From Erodium maritimum (taxonomy: Eukaryota > Streptophyta > Magnoliopsida > Geraniales > Geraniaceae): 64,000 nt of DNA. Positions within the stretch are counted from its first letter, which is position 1, and each line of letters opens with the position of its first letter. The stretch lies in assembly GCA_963921825.1 (NCBI GenBank), contig OY997594.1, positions 37,194,557 to 37,258,556 on the forward strand, in the 5' to 3' direction. A model generated the notes under the pieces. It was not told the origin of the DNA. It saw only the letters and a program-made list of their open reading frames with translations, and did no database searches. Made by a program: the position numbers and the translations under genes. Shown here piece after piece: positions 10,888 through 21,811 of this stretch.

Positions 10888-12417
10888 TTGATCTAAAACA
10901 GATAAAATTCAATCAGTAAACTAAATAAATTTTATGAAGGTCAAGCTTAAACACCAACAATCGATTCTAAACCTTTAGAATCTGAAACCAAGATCCTTGA
11001 TTCACTCGATTAAGCTGAACTAATGCTCCCCACTTAATCGAGCTATGTAGGTAGGAATCCATCCAATCACATCCAATGTGACTCTTGGCTAGGGTATGTA
11101 CTTAAGTACATGTCTTACCCTATCTGTTACCCTAGCTCAACCTCAGGCTGAGAATCGTAGTCGGATCCACCAATTTTCAACTATGGCCCGTCACTATGTA
11201 GGTGCTCCGCTAAGGCGCACGACACCCACATATGTCGTCGAAACCTACTACCCGCTTTCCCATTGATGATCCGCTAATGCGCATAGACACTCATAGAACG
11301 GGGAGGTAGTAAGGTGATGATAATTGGGAGGTATCGGACATGACCCGTTTTTACTTGTCCGGTTGTGTTTAAAACTTCGGCACATCCTAGATGCGATGAG
11401 CACGTCAACTACATTACAAATGTAATGATGCCTACAATTACATCCAATGTAATTCTTCCTTCGAACCCGTCAACTACATCCAATGTAATGACGGTTCTAA
11501 GGGCTCACAAACAAGGATTAAAATCCAATTTTATCTTTGCATGTGAGGTGATATGCTCGGTAAATAAAGTTAAGCATGAAATTATAATCCAACACATAGA
11601 ATTAATCATGCATAAACTAAACCAAGCATAAAGCGATAAATGTGCACATAATAGCCCCCTAAACTAGCTCCCACTAGCTTCTTGAGCTCCGCCGACTCCA
11701 AGCCGAGGCCAACACCCGAAAAGAAACCAAATGGCCTTTTCGCCCTTTCTTCGTCTTGAGAAAAATATTACAATTTAATACACAACTCGCAGGTCGGCAA
11801 TAAATAAATATTACAAATAAATGGTTCGACGACCACACCTTGAGAGTATAATTACACGCTAACTCTAACGGCTCGCATGCCGTGAAAAGCGGTAAATAAT
11901 TAAAACGAGCTCGGGGCTATTATGTACACCATGCCAACATCACATCACACATCGTGTTATCAAACAAGCATGTTATCAAACATCATGTGATTTTCCGGTT
12001 TTAATTAATAGCCAAGTTTCAAAAAATTTTGATGCTCGGTTTATCGATAACGTTCAAAATTGAAACTTTTGAACATTTAATCTTCAAGTTCGTCATGACG
12101 GTTCCAAACTCTTCATAACTAAAAAAATGGTTTAGCCTTGGCATATCAACCATCCAATGGTCATGTTTGGCATAGCTCCGTCCAACGGAGCCCCGTTCGG
12201 TCTCGGTTTCAGTTTCGGCTCCCCGAGAGTCCCGCTCCCGAGACCGAAAAATCAAACTTTTTCAAAATTTCCATATTTGAAATAATTTTCAAAATTTCAT
12301 TTCACATTCATTAAATCCATAAACAAGAAATTAAAACATATTATCAAACAAGTTGACAAATTAACATGCCAAAACCGAAACTTTCAACACCGTCTTGTGA
12401 ATCCCGAAGGTAGCACG
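10888..12417 (-). other. Untranslated leader of copia element 2
   Basis: The reverse-strand equivalent of the leaders at 925-2446 and 25357-26899, including the ATTACATCCAATGTAATT-type short repeats near 11425-11490. No ORF is supported. Confidence 0.78.
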
Positions 12418-12429
12418 GCTCTGATACCA
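12418..12429 (-). promoter_or_regulatory. Primer binding site, element 2 (tRNA-iMet)
   Basis: GCTCTGATACCA on the plus strand, the reverse complement of the initiator-Met site, one base from the inner end of the minus-strand LTR at 12431. Confidence 0.93.
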
Positions 12430-13504
12430 CTGTTGGGTTTCGGTGGAGGGTATGTTCACTTTCTCGCATCGGAAGCAAATAAACCTGATACCATGCAAGG
12501 AAATACTCGCACGATTAGATTTACAAAACAAAATGAAATAGATGAAATGAATCAACTTGTAGCTCGTGTATCAGAATAAAGAACCGTTGAAATCCAAATT
12601 CCACCGTTAAATTTGAAGACCAACATGTGGATAGTATTCATTCCAAAAATAAGCTTCATCTGACCTTTGATGAACCTTCGATCGGGGTCTTGAAGGTGGC
12701 TGGTTGGAAGAGAAACAGTGCAGAAATTCTGCACCTTTTTCTTCTCTATTTGTTCAAGAACACCAAGAAAAGGATGATCGGCTTGATTCTCCAAGATGGC
12801 TACGTATCCAATTGGAATCAAAGCCACGTAGTTCTTCTTTAGATGACTCAAGAACACAACAAGATGGAGAAGAACCTTGTAGAGAGAAGAATGAGAAGTT
12901 CATCTTTCTTTCTTGTCTTGTGTTGTCACGCCCCAAATTCGGTAGAACCGAACCCGGGATGCGAACGTTTAAGACAAAAAAACATTTTCAAACCCTTTAA
13001 ATAAATCGCTTTAAAACCACCATTTAGTTAATCAAAATAATAATTTACAACTCCAAAGTACGTCCCAACAAGCGAACAAAATACAAGGCGTACGTCGCTA
13101 GACTCAAAAAGGAAACCCGGACTCCCGCTCCTAGCTCTTCAAGCTTCGAGAGCTCACCTAGTCCGTCCCGCGACCAGTACCTGTAGGAAAAGCAGCTAGG
13201 GGTGAGCGTTCGCTCACCACCACGGATAACAGACTGACTACGGCATACCAGCAGACAATGCCGGTAACACCAACAACAAAACCCAACACCGGGGACTACT
13301 ATCCCCAACTCAAGTAACCCGACTGACACACAACTGTTACTTTCCCCAACCGACTCAACACTCGGACACCTATTGTAGACCCGACACAACGATTACGACT
13401 TCATCCAAAGACACGAAAGATAACCACGCAACACCCAAGATCACAAAGGATCGCACACCAAACAAGATCGCAAAGGATCGCACTCCAGCTATTCAGTCCC
13501 CACG

Positions 13505-13722
13505 CACTTTTCCCAACACGACGGTTGGATCAGGCAGTCGACCTGTCGCACTTTTCCCAACACGACGGTTGGATCAGGCGGTCGACCTGTCGCACTTTTC
13601 CCGACAACCAATCGGATCAGGCTGTCGACATGTCGCACTTTTCCCAACACGACGGTTGGATCAGGCGGTCGACCTGTCGCACTTTTCCCGACACCCAATC
13701 GGATCAGGCTGTCGACCTGTCA
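13505..13722. repeat. 43/44-bp tandem repeats in gypsy LTR, A-A-B-A-B order
   Basis: Five units, each beginning CACTTTTCCC and ending near TCGACCTGTC. The 44-bp A units carry AACACGACGGTTGGATC and the 43-bp B units carry a CAATCGGATC variant. The alternating pattern suggests duplication of a two-unit block. Confidence 0.9.
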
Positions 13723-13798
13723 CACCCCATCCTCAGGTAACCACAGTTACAATCACAAACAAAGTTCAACAAACAGTAACAACACCGGTTTAACACTC

Positions 13799-14114
13799 CA
13801 CGGGCACTCATGGCCACCCAAGACACCAACGGTAAAACACGGGTTGAACAACCCCCACGGCACTCACGGCCAACCAAGACATCAACAGTAACTCACGGGC
13901 TCAACAACCCCACGGGCCGTCATGGCCACCAAGACACACCAACAGTAAAATACAGGTTTAACAACCCTACGGACACTCATGGCCACCCAAGACACACCAA
14001 CAGTAAAAATACGGGTTTAACAATCCCACGGGCACTCATGGCCACCCTAGACACACCAACAGTAAAAATATGGGTTTAACAACCCCACGGGCACTCATGG
14101 CCACCATAGACACA
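13799..14114. repeat. ~58-bp tandem repeats in gypsy LTR (six units)
   Basis: Units carry CACTCATGGCCACCCAAGAC and a GTTTAACAACCCCACGG part. The same repeat, in the opposite orientation, forms about twelve units at 35553-36175 in the other LTR copy. Confidence 0.9.
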
Positions 14115-15826
14115 AACTAAACAAACAACCTCCGGGCATAACCAGATGCCTCCAGTAATTCTAATATCAATAAGTTCACTGCTCCTACGACACTACTAAG
14201 TGTCACATGCATTTCTATTGTTCGATACGTTCCCGTATCATGCGACACCACCCCGTGTCGCCTGCCTTTCTATCGTTCGATAACCTACTTAACCCACGAC
14301 ACCTAAGTGTCACATGCATTTCTACTGTTAACTTTCCCTAGTCAGGGCCGAGATCCGGCTACTTTTCCCTACCTCGTATGCTTTCCCCAAAAGCTCACAA
14401 CCAAGCTCCGGCGTGATCACGATCACTCGCCTAGCTTTCCCTTTCCTCTGTCGGTGGCACGATCTAATAAGAACACAATTTAACACACTTATAAGTTCGC
14501 ATGCATAAACTGAATTTTAATAAACTTGACGCCCACATGTAACCCCGACAATGTCGATCACTCCCAAACTTCCCAATTACTCGACATTGTCGATAATGGA
14601 CCCGGAAAGGCCCGTTTTGCCCGACCCGGCGAATCTGCCGGGATTGGAAAACGTCCTTCCGGGGCTCCGAAAATTCCCGTTTTCGTTTCTACGGTCTTAG
14701 AATAATTCAAGGGTTCCTAAGCACTCGACGGAATCAATTTCCGACTTCCGAGTAATTTAATTCGCGTTTAAAGTTTCTATACCCATCATTTACAACTTCC
14801 ACAATTTAATTCCAAAGTTCGATCCGGGTGTGGATTAACGACTTGGGGATCGTCCTAAACCACTCGAACACGAAAACCCGATACCCGAGCATATGGGCCC
14901 CACCCGGCCATCCTTGGCCGTGGGTGACTAGGGCCGGTTTTGGGCCGGTCCACCATGGTGGTGGCTGGTCCTAGCTCCGGCCAGCCACCATACACGGTGG
15001 CCGGAGCTCCCCCGAGCCTCCGGTCACCGGAAAACGTCCAATATTCGCTCCCAAACGTCTCCAACAAACCGCACACCTCAACTCAACCACAAACTACTAG
15101 TTTTAACCCAAACCCTAACTTTTAAACTTAACAAAACGAAAATCGGATAGTTGCTCACCGTAGAGAACGTCGATGGGAACTCGGTTCTTCTATCGTTGAG
15201 GCGATCCACCGGTCGGATGATCAAGAAATGGCAAAACCCTAGAAACTCCTTCTCTTTTTCTCTCCTCCTTCTCTCTTCTTTCTCTTTCTAAAACCCTTTC
15301 TTTTTCTCTTTCTTCTAGCCATGGCCGAACACCCCTCCTCCTTGTAGTCTTCTTGTTTTGTCCCAAAAACCTAACACCACCACTTGTTTGACAAGTGGCA
15401 AGTGGGTCCCACACCTTTTTTGGAAAATATCTTCTAGATATTTTTCAGTCAGATTTGCGAAATTCGGCCGTCTCGGGCCCCGAACGGGCACTTTTTTTTA
15501 AGAAATTACGAAACTTCACGGGCTACAAGGAAACGGCTCAACTATGACCGCTGTGACGACGGATAAGCTTTTTGGATCTGAAACGGACCTCGAACGGACC
15601 AAAACGTCGCTCGGTTGCCTTTTCCAACAAAAAGTCAACCTTTCCCAAATTGGTCAGAAAGTTGCCCTGAGTCCCCCGGAACTCACTTTGGTCGATATCG
15701 GGGTCAACTCAAGTCCGGTATGACCCTCGGGGTCAAATTTAGGTTCATTTAAATGTCTGTCCAAAAATTTTAAAATTTTCTGTTTTTCGCCGATTTGACT
15801 TGCGTTGACCGAGAGTGGTTCTTACA

Positions 15827-15840
15827 ATCTACCCCCCTTA
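15827..15840 (-). promoter_or_regulatory. Polypurine tract, gypsy element 1
   Basis: ATCTACCCCCCTTA on the plus strand, i.e. TAAGGGGGGTAGAT on the element strand, directly before its 3' LTR. Confidence 0.88.
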
Positions 15841-15861
15841 AAGGAATTTCGTCCGTAAAAT

Positions 15862-17001
15862 TTAAAACAGACGTACCTCAGTAGTCGAACAACGGGGGTA
15901 CTTCGCGCGAACCTCGTCCTCGCGCTCCCAAGTCGACTCAGCTCCGTGATGCCTCCACTGCACCCGTACTAGGCGGATAACCTTGCCACGTAGGACCTGC
16001 TCCCGTGTATCCATGATTCGAACCGGATGCTCCTCATAAGAGACATCGTCAGCCACCTCGATATCTGCCCACTCAATGACGTGGGAGGGGTCCTCATTGT
16101 ACTGCCGCAACTGGGCCACGTGGAAGATGTTATGAACTCTCCCAAGTTGCGGTGGTAACGCCAGACGATAGGCCACTGCCCCCACCCTGCTCAAGATCTC
16201 GAACGGGCCAATGTACCGCGGGGCTAACTTGCCCCCGCTGCGTCTGAACCGTACCAGTCCCTTCCTCGGGCTCACCTTCAGGAACACGTGATCACCGACT
16301 GCAAACTCGAGAGATCGACGTCGTCTGTCGGCGTAGTTCTTCTGTCGACTCTGTGCGGTCTTCAATCGCTCGCGTATCAGCGCGACCTTCTCTGTCATCT
16401 CTCGGACAAGATATGGCCCCAGCAGACTCTTGTCCCCCACCTCTGCCCAGCAAACTGGCGACCGGCATGGCCTACCATACAACGCTTCAAACGGTGCCAT
16501 CCCAATACTGGCCTGGAAGTTGTTATTGTAGGCGAACTCGACCAACAGCAGGTGGGTTTCCCATGATCCCCTGAAGTCCAGCACACATGTCCGCAACATG
16601 TCTTCCAAGATCTGAATAGTGCACTCGGACTGACCGTCTGTCTGGGGATGGTGTGTTGTACTGAGTAGAACCTCGGTCCCCAACGCGGTCTGCAGACTCG
16701 GCCAAAATCTGGACGTGAAACGAGAATCCCGGTCAGACATTATCGACACAGGGACCCCATGGAGACGCACTATCTCCTGAATGTACAGGCTGCTCAACTT
16801 GTCGACCAGATCAGTCATCCTCATAGCCAGGAAATGGGCCGACTTGGTCAACCGATCGACTACTACCCATACGGCATCGTGTCCCTTCGGCGATCTCGGC
16901 AACCCACTCACGAAGTCCATCGTAATATGCTCCCACTTCCACTGGGCAATCGGCAGTGGCTGCAATAATCCGGCGGAACGCTGATGTTCGGCCTTCACCT
17001 A
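15862..17001 (-). pseudogene. pol: Gypsy element 1 integrase core and chromodomain-like C-terminus
   Basis: This 378-codon open stretch is the largest intact piece of the element. It has the integrase core with all three acidic positions of the family visible: MDFVSGLP, SDRDSRFTS, and the Glu in TDGQSECTIQ. Then follow NNFQASIGMAPFEALYGRPC, a basic region, YIGPFEILSRVG, and RVHNIFHVAQLRQY. The end (EHPVRIMDTREQVLRGK ... VRVQWRHHGAESTWERED) resembles the divergent chromodomain of Tekay/Del chromoviruses. It is cut from the zinc-binding part by two adjacent TAG codons at 16999-17004, where gypsy element 2 has CAG CAA. Confidence 0.92.
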
Positions 17002-17547
17002 CTAACAGACGAGACACCTCGATACAAAATACGCGACCGCTCTCCGCATCCCGCTCCACCAGAAGTGCCGCCTGATGTCACGGTACATCTTGGTGCCACC
17101 CGGGTGCATTGTAAGACGCGAATGATGTGACTCTCGCAACACGTCGTCTCTACAGTTGCCCGACACGAATAACCCTACTCGATACCGTAACCCCCAATCA
17201 GCACTGATTTCCCAGCCTACCACCTCGTCACCGCTGACGACCCTCTCTCGGATCTCTAACGTCTCGACGTCCTCCGACTGCGCCTCCAACACTCGGGCAA
17301 GTAGTGAGGGTTGAGCCACCAGTGAGCATATGGCCACACCACCAGTAATCTCCTCTAGCTCAAGCCCGAACATGCTCAGTTCCCCCATCATGTCCCACTC
17401 TCGGACTGATATGCTAGCAAGACTCGGAACCGACTTCCTACTCAGGGCCTCGGCGACCACGTTCGCCTTACCCGGATGGTAGTGTAGCTCAAATTCGTAC
17501 TCCTCAAGTAGCTCCATCCATCGCCGCTGGCGCATGTTCAGGTCTCG
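17002..17547 (-). pseudogene. pol: Gypsy element 1 RNase H end and integrase zinc finger
   Basis: It begins just after an in-frame TAA (about 17548) in the KYIFSQ(R/K)DLNMRQRRW region. It has YHPGKANVVAEALSRK, a spacer, then the HHCC finger with HSRLTMHPGGTKMYRDIRR, FWW, and VSRCLVC, ending in the double TAG. It is in the same frame as the integrase core downstream. Confidence 0.9.
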
Positions 17548-18917
17548 TTAGGAAAAGATGTACTTGAGGCTCTTGTGATCCGAGAACACCTGAAATCCCT
17601 CGCCATACAGATAGTACCGCCAGCCCTTTAGCGCGAACACGACTGCTACTAGCTCCAAGTCATGGGTAGGATATTTGTGCTCGTGTGTCTTCAATTGCCT
17701 GGAGCCATAAGCAACAACTCTACCCAACTGCATCAGTACACAGCCCAGTCCTTCCCCGGACGCATCACAGTGGACTTCATATCTGATCCCTCGCTCTGGC
17801 ACTACCAATACTGGAGCGGTAGTCAGACGAGTCTTCAACTCCATGAACGCACGTTCACAATCCTCTGTCCACACAAACCCGACTCCCTTGCACGTCAACA
17901 GAGTCATCGGCGCGGCTAGTCGCGCAAAGTCCAGGACAAACCGCCGATAATAGCTTGCCAACCCTAGAAAGTTGTGGATCTCCAAGACACTCGTGGGCCG
18001 TGCCCACTTCGAAACCGCGTCGATCTTCGACGGATCGACCAGTATACCGTCACGGGATACAATGTGACCGAGGAATTTCACCTCAGCGAGCCAGAACTCA
18101 CACTTCTCCAGGTTGGCATATAGCTGATGCGTGCGCAGTAGAGTCAGAACAGTCCTCAGATGCCCCTCATGTGTCGCCTCGTTCTGCGAGTAGATCAAGA
18201 TGTCGTCTACGAACACCACCACAAACTGATCTAAGAATGGCCGGAATATACTGTTCATCAAATTCATGAACGTTGCAGGTGCGTTCGTCAATCCAAATGG
18301 CATCACCAAGAACTCGTAATGCCCATAGCGTGCCCGGAATGCAGTCGTCGAGACGTCCCCTCTCGGACTCGCAACTCGTAATATCCGGATCGTAGATCAA
18401 TCTTCTAGAAACAGGTCGACCCTCTCAACTGGTCGAACAAGTCGTCAATCCTCGGCATCGGGTATCGGTTCTTCACCGTAACCCGGTTCAGCTTCCGGTA
18501 ATCTATACACATCCGAAGCTCTCCACTCTTCTTCTTCACGAAGAGTGCTGGTGCTCCCCACGGCGATACGCTCGGAAGGATAAATCCCTTCTCCTGAAGC
18601 TCCTCGAGCTGACGCTTCAGCTCGGTCAACTCTGTCGGCGCAAACCTATAAGGGGCCATCGATATCGCTGCCGTTCCCGGCACCAGGTCAATACCGAACT
18701 CCACCTCACGTTCCGGTGGCAACCCGCTCAACCCCTCAGGAAAGACCTCGGGGAATTCACACACCACTCGCGGTAACTCTCGGCTCTGCATGGCCGATAC
18801 TTCCTCCACTGCGGACAACACCGACAGGAGAACCCCACTCTTACTACCCAGAATACACGTCACCTTCGTGTTGCCTGCTGACACTGTCACTCGTCGCCTG
18901 TAGCAGTCGATATTGGC
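17548..18917 (-). pseudogene. pol: Gypsy element 1 reverse transcriptase and RNase H
   Basis: It starts after a TGA near 18916 and shows [39 protein letters not shown] and [23 protein letters not shown] follows CF (about 18405), where the family and gypsy element 2 have Ser. One base is missing near 18360 in the EEDV region, which shifts the frame. RT continues with [12 protein letters not shown], the intact catalytic [20 protein letters not shown] and [13 protein letters not shown]. RNase H has [14 protein letters not shown] and [19 protein letters not shown], and ends at the TAA at 17548. All catalytic Asp residues expected in RT are visible. Confidence 0.92.
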
Positions 18918-19382
18918 TCAGTACTTCGCCAGCCAATCCATTCCCAAGATCACGTCAAAGGTCGTCATTCCCAGCACGAGAAGGTCACTAGGGCAAGAAC
19001 AGTCTGCGACTCTAATTTCGCAGGCACGACAGACCCTAGTTAACAATACATCACCCCCAACTGGGGTTTCCAGGCACAGGGGTGGACTCAACGGCTCTAA
19101 ACTCAGCCCCAACCTCTCAGCACAACTCAACGAAATAAACAAGTGCGACGCCCCGGTATCAAATAAGAATAACGCCCATAAATGATACAATAAACACGTA
19201 CCCTGAATGGTCTCGCGGTAGGTAGTGGATCCTGGGGACTGGGAGTCGGTAACTGCGTACACTCTTCCCTGTGACGCTTGTTGCCTCTGACCCGCCGCAC
19301 TGACTGCTGGATACCTAGATCTCTGCTGCTGTCTCGGAACTGGCGCGCTCGTGGACGGCTGCGAGAACCTCGATGGTTGACT
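18918..19382 (-). pseudogene. pol: Gypsy element 1 aspartic protease
   Basis: It is in the same frame as gag. The active site reads LFDTGASHLF, followed by DVILGMDWLAKY, the usual pepsin-like retroviral protease fold of gypsy elements. A stop replaces the residue after AKY. The linker before it (about 19263-19382) is Gln/Ser/Arg-rich and follows another stop at 19383. Confidence 0.9.
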
Positions 19383-20672
19383 CTAACGCTGGCGACCTCT
19401 GGGTGACTGCACGGCATGCGACTGCTGCGGTCGCTGCGCTGACGTTTCCCCAATCGGCTCACGGCACCTTGTACTAGTGTGTTCAAACTGGCCGCACCGG
19501 AAACACCTGAGCTCGTCGGCCCTCGGCCCCGAGCCCTGGCCCGTCCGGCTGATCACTGGTAGCGCCGCGGGCCCTCCTCCCATCAGACACTCTCGATGCA
19601 TATGGCCTGGCTGCCCACAGGTGAAGCATATCGGCTCCCTCTCTGAAGGGACTGGCCCCACTGACGCCACCGACCCCATCTGTCTCGCTCCGCCCTAGTG
19701 AGCATGTGGCCGGAAGAACCCCGTGGTCCTCTATCTCCTCGGATCTCGGGACTCGGACGGCCCCGCACTACTGGTCGGCCGCTGTCGAACCTCATGGGTC
19801 CTGGCTGCCTCTCGGAGACCCTGCTCCACTGTCGCTGCAGTGACTACGAGCTCTGAGTACTCCCGCAACCTCAGGGCGAGAACTCGGTCCCGAATCACCG
19901 GCCTCAGCCCCCCCTCGAACTGCCGGCAACGATTCAGCTCTGTCGCCACCATTTTTGGTGCGAATCTGGTCAGGGCCGTGAATCTGGCCTCATATTCTGC
20001 CACTGACGCCCCATCCTGCTGCAGTTCCAGGAACTGCCGATGTCGGTCCATCCGAGCCGACTCGGGGAAATACTGCGCCAGAAAGACCGTTTGGAAGATA
20101 CCGTAGTCGTGCCCGACTCTGTCCCTCACACGCCCCCACCAGTGGTAGGCGTTGTCCCTCAACTGATGAGCCGCAAAGGACACTCTATTGCGACCATTCT
20201 CGATGCCTGAAGTGTCCAGGTCCTGCGTGACCTGCTCCAGCCATCTCTCGGCTAGGTCGCGGTTCGGCTCCCCGACAAAAGTGGGTATGCCCAGCTTCAG
20301 GAAGTCCAGTAGTGTCCGGGCCGTATGGCCTTCGGCCTGAACGGGCCTCGCTGGAACACCTGATGTCTCCGGAGCTGGCGATGCCGACTCTCTACTGGCG
20401 ATGATCGCCACCAAACTCTGCACCGTCCTGGTCAGCTCGTCCAGGGCGGTCGTAGTGGGAGGGTCTGCGACTGGCGAGACGCTGGGCATGCCCGCAGATG
20501 GTCCCGCGTCGCTCCTACTATCCTCTCCGACAAGAGTACCCTGGCCTTCCGCGTACCCAGCGGGCTCGACGGTGGGCATCCGTCCTGGTGCCCCTGCTGA
20601 CCGTCCCCTCTTTCCACGCATGGGCGCCCGTCCCCGTGTCATGGCTGATCGTCCTCGCCTGCCACGAGCCAT
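19383..20672 (-). pseudogene. gag: Gypsy element 1 gag with two zinc knuckles
   Basis: The ATG at 20672 gives a very basic, Gly/Arg-rich start (MARGRRGRSAMTRGR). The retrotransposon gag domain follows with FLKLGIPTFVGEPN, AERWLEQVTQDLDTSG, AYHWWGRVRDRV, FLAQYFPES, RQFLELQQDGASVAEYEARF and FEGGLRPVIRDRV. A TAG after DPRR (19731) stops the frame where gypsy element 2 has CAG. In the same frame beyond it are two CCHC knuckles, CFTCGQPGHMHREC and CFRCGQFEHTSTRC. The frame stays open to a TAG at 19383. Confidence 0.92.
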
Positions 20673-21423
20673 GTGGTCGGTATCCTCTGCAGGGATACAC
20701 GCAAACGTTTAGTTTGCAAACTTAACAACGATGATGTGCTCTATGTACTAGTGTTCACACGGTCTACGCCTACTCTAGCGTACTTGTTACTAAAACGTCA
20801 CCTTGCTCACATCATTAAAACCTCAATTACTAGAACACGTAATGGAAACCTCAAAGCGACCCACACACTCGACCACCAATTTAACAACCACACGCACAAC
20901 GACTCACAGACCAAATCAAGTCACTCAACATCAATCACAAGCCGACAAGGCCAAACAACAACTACACACGCCCACCGGGCCAACCAAAGTCGAACCACGC
21001 CCACCGGGCCAACCAAAGTTAAAACACGCCCACAGGGCCAACCAAAGTTAAAACACATCCACAGGGCCAACCAATTTCAAAACTTTTCCTTTTCATTATA
21101 AAACCTCATTTCTTGACATCAGGTAGTTACAACCCGGTCCAGGCGTCCCCGAACTACATTGTACCCACTTGATATCAACACCGTCACGCTCGACTACAGG
21201 GGCACCCCTAAGTTGAGTCGCGACAGCTTAAAAACGTTTCACGCAGCAACACACAAACAGTATGCCAGTAATAACCGTACTACACATACACACAACAACA
21301 ACCAAGACTCAAGACATTACGGGTCTACACACGGTTTCCGACTTGCGCATCCAATGCACGACGGGACTTTACTGACTTGACTCTCCCCACCTAATCGATG
21401 TACAGTCCGAGGTGTGAAACCTC
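20673..21423 (-). other. Leader of gypsy element 1 with short tandem repeats
   Basis: It lies between the PBS and the gag start and has no credible gene. About five copies of a ~28-30 bp unit containing GGGCCAACCAAAGT lie at roughly 20960-21078. Confidence 0.75.
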
Positions 21424-21437
21424 GAGCTCTGATACCA
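21424..21437 (-). promoter_or_regulatory. Primer binding site, gypsy element 1 (tRNA-iMet)
   Basis: GAGCTCTGATACCA on the plus strand, three bases from the 5' LTR. It is the reverse complement of the initiator-Met tRNA site. Confidence 0.92.
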
Positions 21438-21440
21438 AGC

Positions 21441-21811
21441 TGTCACACCCCAAATTCAGTAGAGCCGAACCCGGGACTTTTTCCAAAAAATTACGAAACT
21501 TCACGGGCTACAAGGAAACGGCTCAACTAAGACCGATGTGACGACGGCTAAGCTTTTTGGATCCGAAACGGACCTCGAACTGACCAAAACGTTGCTCGGT
21601 TGACTTTTCCAACAAAAAGTCAACCTTTCCCAAATTGGTCAGAAAGTTGCCTTGAGTCCCCCGGAACTCACTTTGGCCGATATCGGGGTCAACTTAAGTC
21701 CGGTATGACCCTCGGGGTCAAATTTAGGTTCATTTAAGTGTTTGTCCAAAAAATTTAAATTTTCCCGTTTTTCGCCGATTTGACTGACGTTGACCGGGAG
21801 TGGTTCTTACA
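21441..21811 (-). repeat. Gypsy element 1, 5' LTR with ~2.5 kb internal deletion
   Basis: Its outer ~330 bp match 15490-15826 and its inner ~30 bp match 12924-12960 of the 3' LTR. Everything between (roughly 12960-15490) is missing. The join is at CCCGGGA/CTTTTT. Both ends keep TGTCAC and TCTTACA. Confidence 0.88.

Larger units (their letters stand above)
12924..15826 (-). repeat. Gypsy element 1, 3' LTR (full length, 2903 bp)
   Basis: It starts TGTCACGCCCC on the plus strand and ends GGTTCTTACA. It matches the separate plus-strand LTR at 33824-37180 over both ends and much of the middle. It contains two arrays of tandem repeats listed separately. Open frames inside it read through repeats on both strands and are not genes. 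Confidence 0.9.
12924..21811 (-). mobile_element. Ty3/gypsy chromovirus-like element 1 (Tekay/Del type), complete but inactive
   Basis: An 8888-bp element on the minus strand, flanked by TGTGT at 12919-12923 and 21812-21816. The order of parts from right to left is short 5' LTR, PBS, leader, gag, PR, RT, RNase H, INT, chromodomain-like tail, PPT, long 3' LTR. INT follows RNase H, which defines Ty3/gypsy. The gag-pol region is a single reading frame apart from several stop codons and one single-base deletion near 18360. The two LTRs differ greatly in length (371 and 2903 bp). Confidence 0.94.

Noticed and set aside
13489-14079. Open frames on both strands with repeated peptide units
   Set aside because: They read through tandem repeats that lack stops; the same holds on the opposite strand, so there is no sign of coding.
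13505-14114. Regular short repeats considered as a CRISPR array
   Set aside because: Units are directly adjacent without unique spacers, lie in an LTR and occur in a plant genome.
20673-21101. Plus-strand frame opposite the gypsy gag leader
   Set aside because: It covers short tandem repeats in the leader and has no family match.
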